Source: Panorpa germanica (lineage: Eukaryota > Arthropoda > Insecta > Mecoptera > Panorpidae). From it: a stretch of 64,000 nucleotides of DNA. This document shows, piece by piece, positions 61,673 through 64,000 of this stretch. Position numbers and translations under genes: made by a program. The DNA lies in the NCBI GenBank assembly GCA_963678705.1, contig OY783205.1:28759034-28823033 (forward strand), read 5' to 3'. The notes beneath the pieces were generated by a model, which did not search any database, was not told the origin of the DNA, and was given only the letters and a program-made list of their open reading frames with translations. Position 1 is the first letter of the stretch, and each line of letters starts with the position of its first letter.

Positions 61673-64000
61673 CTGAAAACAAACAAAAATACAAGTTAAT
61701 AACGGCATATATATGTAAAAAATTGCAGCATATCAAAAACTTTTATTACTCGTTAGCGCCCGTAAAATTTACCGTCAGAGCTGTGCTAATACACCTCTGT
61801 AGACTTTATTGTTTATTCGTAAGTACAAATAGCGATATAAAATAAAGTATTGTTACTTTTTACCGTTGTTCTTTACAACAAACTCCTAATGTTGTGCAAC
61901 AAAAAAGAAATTGCACAACAAATAATATTTTATGTTTCAAGTTATTACTAAATATTCAGATTCGTAATATGTTATAGAATAAAATGATGTAGAACTACTC
62001 GATTGCTAAATTCAAAGGTTCCTAAATATAAGTCGCAAGAGATACTATTTATTAAATGTGATTGCCTCAAAGCCATATTATAGTAAACTAAGTTTACTCT
62101 AACTAAATATCTAATGAGTCACAGCACACAGGACAGGCCCTTCCAAATTTATATAATTTCGTAATTAGGACGGACTGCATTACAAGTGTCACGCATTGTT
62201 TGGACCAAACATGGCAACATCGCGGATTGAATTGGTTCGATGTAGGTTCTGTTTCTGTGTGTTCCATATACGAGTAGTAGACGTTTAGAAGGATCGACGA
62301 GTAAGCGGACTTTCGAAGAGATATGGATACGGAGTGTACTGTAAACAATGACGCTAAGCATAGCGTTAGCGTTAGTATTGGATTGGATGCTGCGATGATG
62401 GACTAACCCGCGCACTAACAGTCGATCCCCGAACCCGATGAACTCCTCGAGCTGCAATGTCTATGCCCTATGCAGCCTGCATAGTCATTTGTTGCCTGCA
62501 CGAGGGATACTAAGAGGCGCCAAAAGTTTACGGACGGAAACTTTTGGTGCGTGACACAAACGCGTTACAATGGGACATGCTACTACGAATAGTGGAATAT
62601 TATTATTACTGCATGTCCATTTACACACAGTCTTGTCGCTAGTTGCGTCTCCCAACTGTAAAGTTTATACAAATATGATATAAGGCTTTCAATATAAAAT
62701 AAACTTTTGCGTAATAAATTTAAGAACAGCATATCCAAAACACAAAAACCTACGTCACATAATATTTAGTTACCCCCAGTCCTAGTACAAAATTTAGGGT
62801 GAATGAATTAACAATATAGTACTGAGATGATTCCGTACAATGTCCTGAAATGCATACGAGCATATGCAGGTGCATTTTGGGTGAAGTTTACGAAAGAGGA
62901 AGTTGCATGACGTAACGCATAAGCCGGCTTTCGAGTAAGGGCTCTTATACTGGAACCCAGGGCTGGATTTAGAGGTGTGGAGGCCCCCAATTATTTTCCG
63001 AATAAAAGGAACAATTTTTTTTCGTCAAGTCTTTCAAAACTTTAGTGCTTTGATCTCTACTGTGGAGGCCCCGGGGCTGTAGCACCGCCTGCACTCCCTC
63101 AAATGCGGCCCTGCTAGAATCGACTACTTGCGACATCTGACTTTTTCAGTAGTGTGTAGTCACATTTTCTAAGTATAAGGAAAAGTTGGAGAAATGATAA
63201 CAAACAAAATTCAGTCAATATAACGTTATATTAATTAAAAACGTATTATGATAATAATTATATGTAAATGGTTGCACAAGTTTTTTAAAAATGTAAAATA
63301 ACTTTCTACAATTACAGAATATATGTAGAATTAAATGAAATCAGAACTAGAAAACCGAGTCTTTTTATTTATACAATAGATTCAATTATAAATTTGTCAT
63401 TTGATCTAATAACATGTTCTAGCAAATAAAATCTCAAATTCACATTGACTTTCAAATTTTATCGCAATCCATTAAACACAACACAGTTTATATATGTAAA
63501 GATTATCTAACATAAAAAATTACCTGTTACGTAAACAATTTTATGTAATATACAACTTTGTGTGACCTATTTCTTCTCGTATTAAGGATTATACAATCTT
63601 AAGAAACCTCTATGAAATAATAAAATCAGATCCTTTTAAATTAAATAATATTAGGTTTCAAATAAGATTACAAATATTCTTGTTATGTGTTGGTGGGAAT
63701 GTTGTAACTTCTGACTTATTCTAAAATTGTTCAAAATAATATTAAAACAAAACACGATTCAAAACATAACCCGCTAACCTTGCAGAGCACATGCCTGGAA
63801 TAAAGTGACCCTTTGCAAATTTCCGGTCATGCGCTCTGGAGTATAGCTAGAGTACCGGCTCTAACTATAAGCAAAGAATAGCAATAGAAGTTTATTGTTA
63901 TTAAAACAGAAACGACTACACTAGCTGGCTATCCGTATAAGAAGTAGCTTACCCCTGTGGTTGCAACGATACATGAAAGAAATTTAATTGAAATTAAAAA
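61673..64000. other. Mastermind intron sequence to the window edge
   Basis: AT-rich, with one hAT-like MITE and no recognisable exon. In particular, no sequence on the minus strand resembles the Notch-binding helix of mastermind. Open frames around 62100-62460 lack protein-like composition. Confidence 0.45.
62958..63113. mobile_element. hAT-like MITE with 8-bp flanking duplication
   Basis: A 156-base element. Left end CAGGGCTGGATTTAGAGG; right end read on the minus strand CAGGGCCGCATTTGAGGG. Terminal inverted repeats beginning CAGGG are typical of hAT elements. The flanking 8-mers CTGGAACC (62950-62957) and CTAGAATC (63114-63121) agree at six of eight positions, fitting an old target-site duplication. 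The interior is partly GC-rich (GGAGGCCCCGGGGCTG) and non-coding. Confidence 0.75.

Noticed and set aside
62103..62457. Two overlapping minus-strand frames upstream of the mastermind exon at 61672, considered as its missing N-terminus
   Set aside because: Neither contains the basic Notch/CSL-binding helix or any mastermind-like sequence, and no matching donor phase joins them to 61672.

Overview
This is an AT-rich eukaryotic window, almost certainly from an insect. Every gene is split by short GT-AG introns, and the set is typical of arthropods: sidestep-family receptor, MESR4, mastermind, MADF/BESS proteins. An order cannot be fixed from sequence alone; the compact introns and base composition would suit Hymenoptera, but that is a guess. 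I joined exons by hand, keeping phase across each intron, so the exon coordinates are predictions and none has transcript support.

Genes strictly alternate in strand. PLK4/SAK (677-4495, -) is complete in 13 exons. The 3' part of a sidestep-family immunoglobulin receptor (7312-17022, +) follows. Its 5' exons are not between PLK4 and 7312, so PLK4 probably lies inside one of its introns. A matrix metalloproteinase (23361-28255, -) is complete, with two possible C-termini. CFAP251/WDR66 (30004-34815, +) is complete in 20 exons. It converges on MESR4 (35598-41471, -), which diverges from a small unrecognised coiled-coil gene (42877-44366, +). Mastermind (48275-61672, -) has all exons except the 5' one or ones encoding the Notch-binding N-terminus.

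The 17 kb between PLK4 and the metalloproteinase, including a large sidestep intron, is rich in accessory sequence. It holds three copies of a MADF-type gene (one complete with a BESS-like tail), a Ty3/gypsy integrase-core fragment, three tRNA-Ser-like units, a 1.3 kb foldback element with smaller inverted-repeat elements nested in it, and other short inverted-repeat elements. The most unusual feature is a ~1.06 kb inverted duplication (5021-6077 against 23984-25056). It carries an intact, correctly bordered copy of one metalloproteinase tail exon into sequence upstream of the sidestep exons, about 18 kb away and in opposite orientation.

Functionally the cluster is mixed: centriole duplication (PLK4), axon guidance or cell adhesion (sidestep), matrix remodelling (metalloproteinase), ciliary axoneme (CFAP251), chromatin or transcription (MESR4), and Notch co-activation (mastermind). 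I see no operon-like logic; the links are neighbourhood, nesting and a shared duplication.
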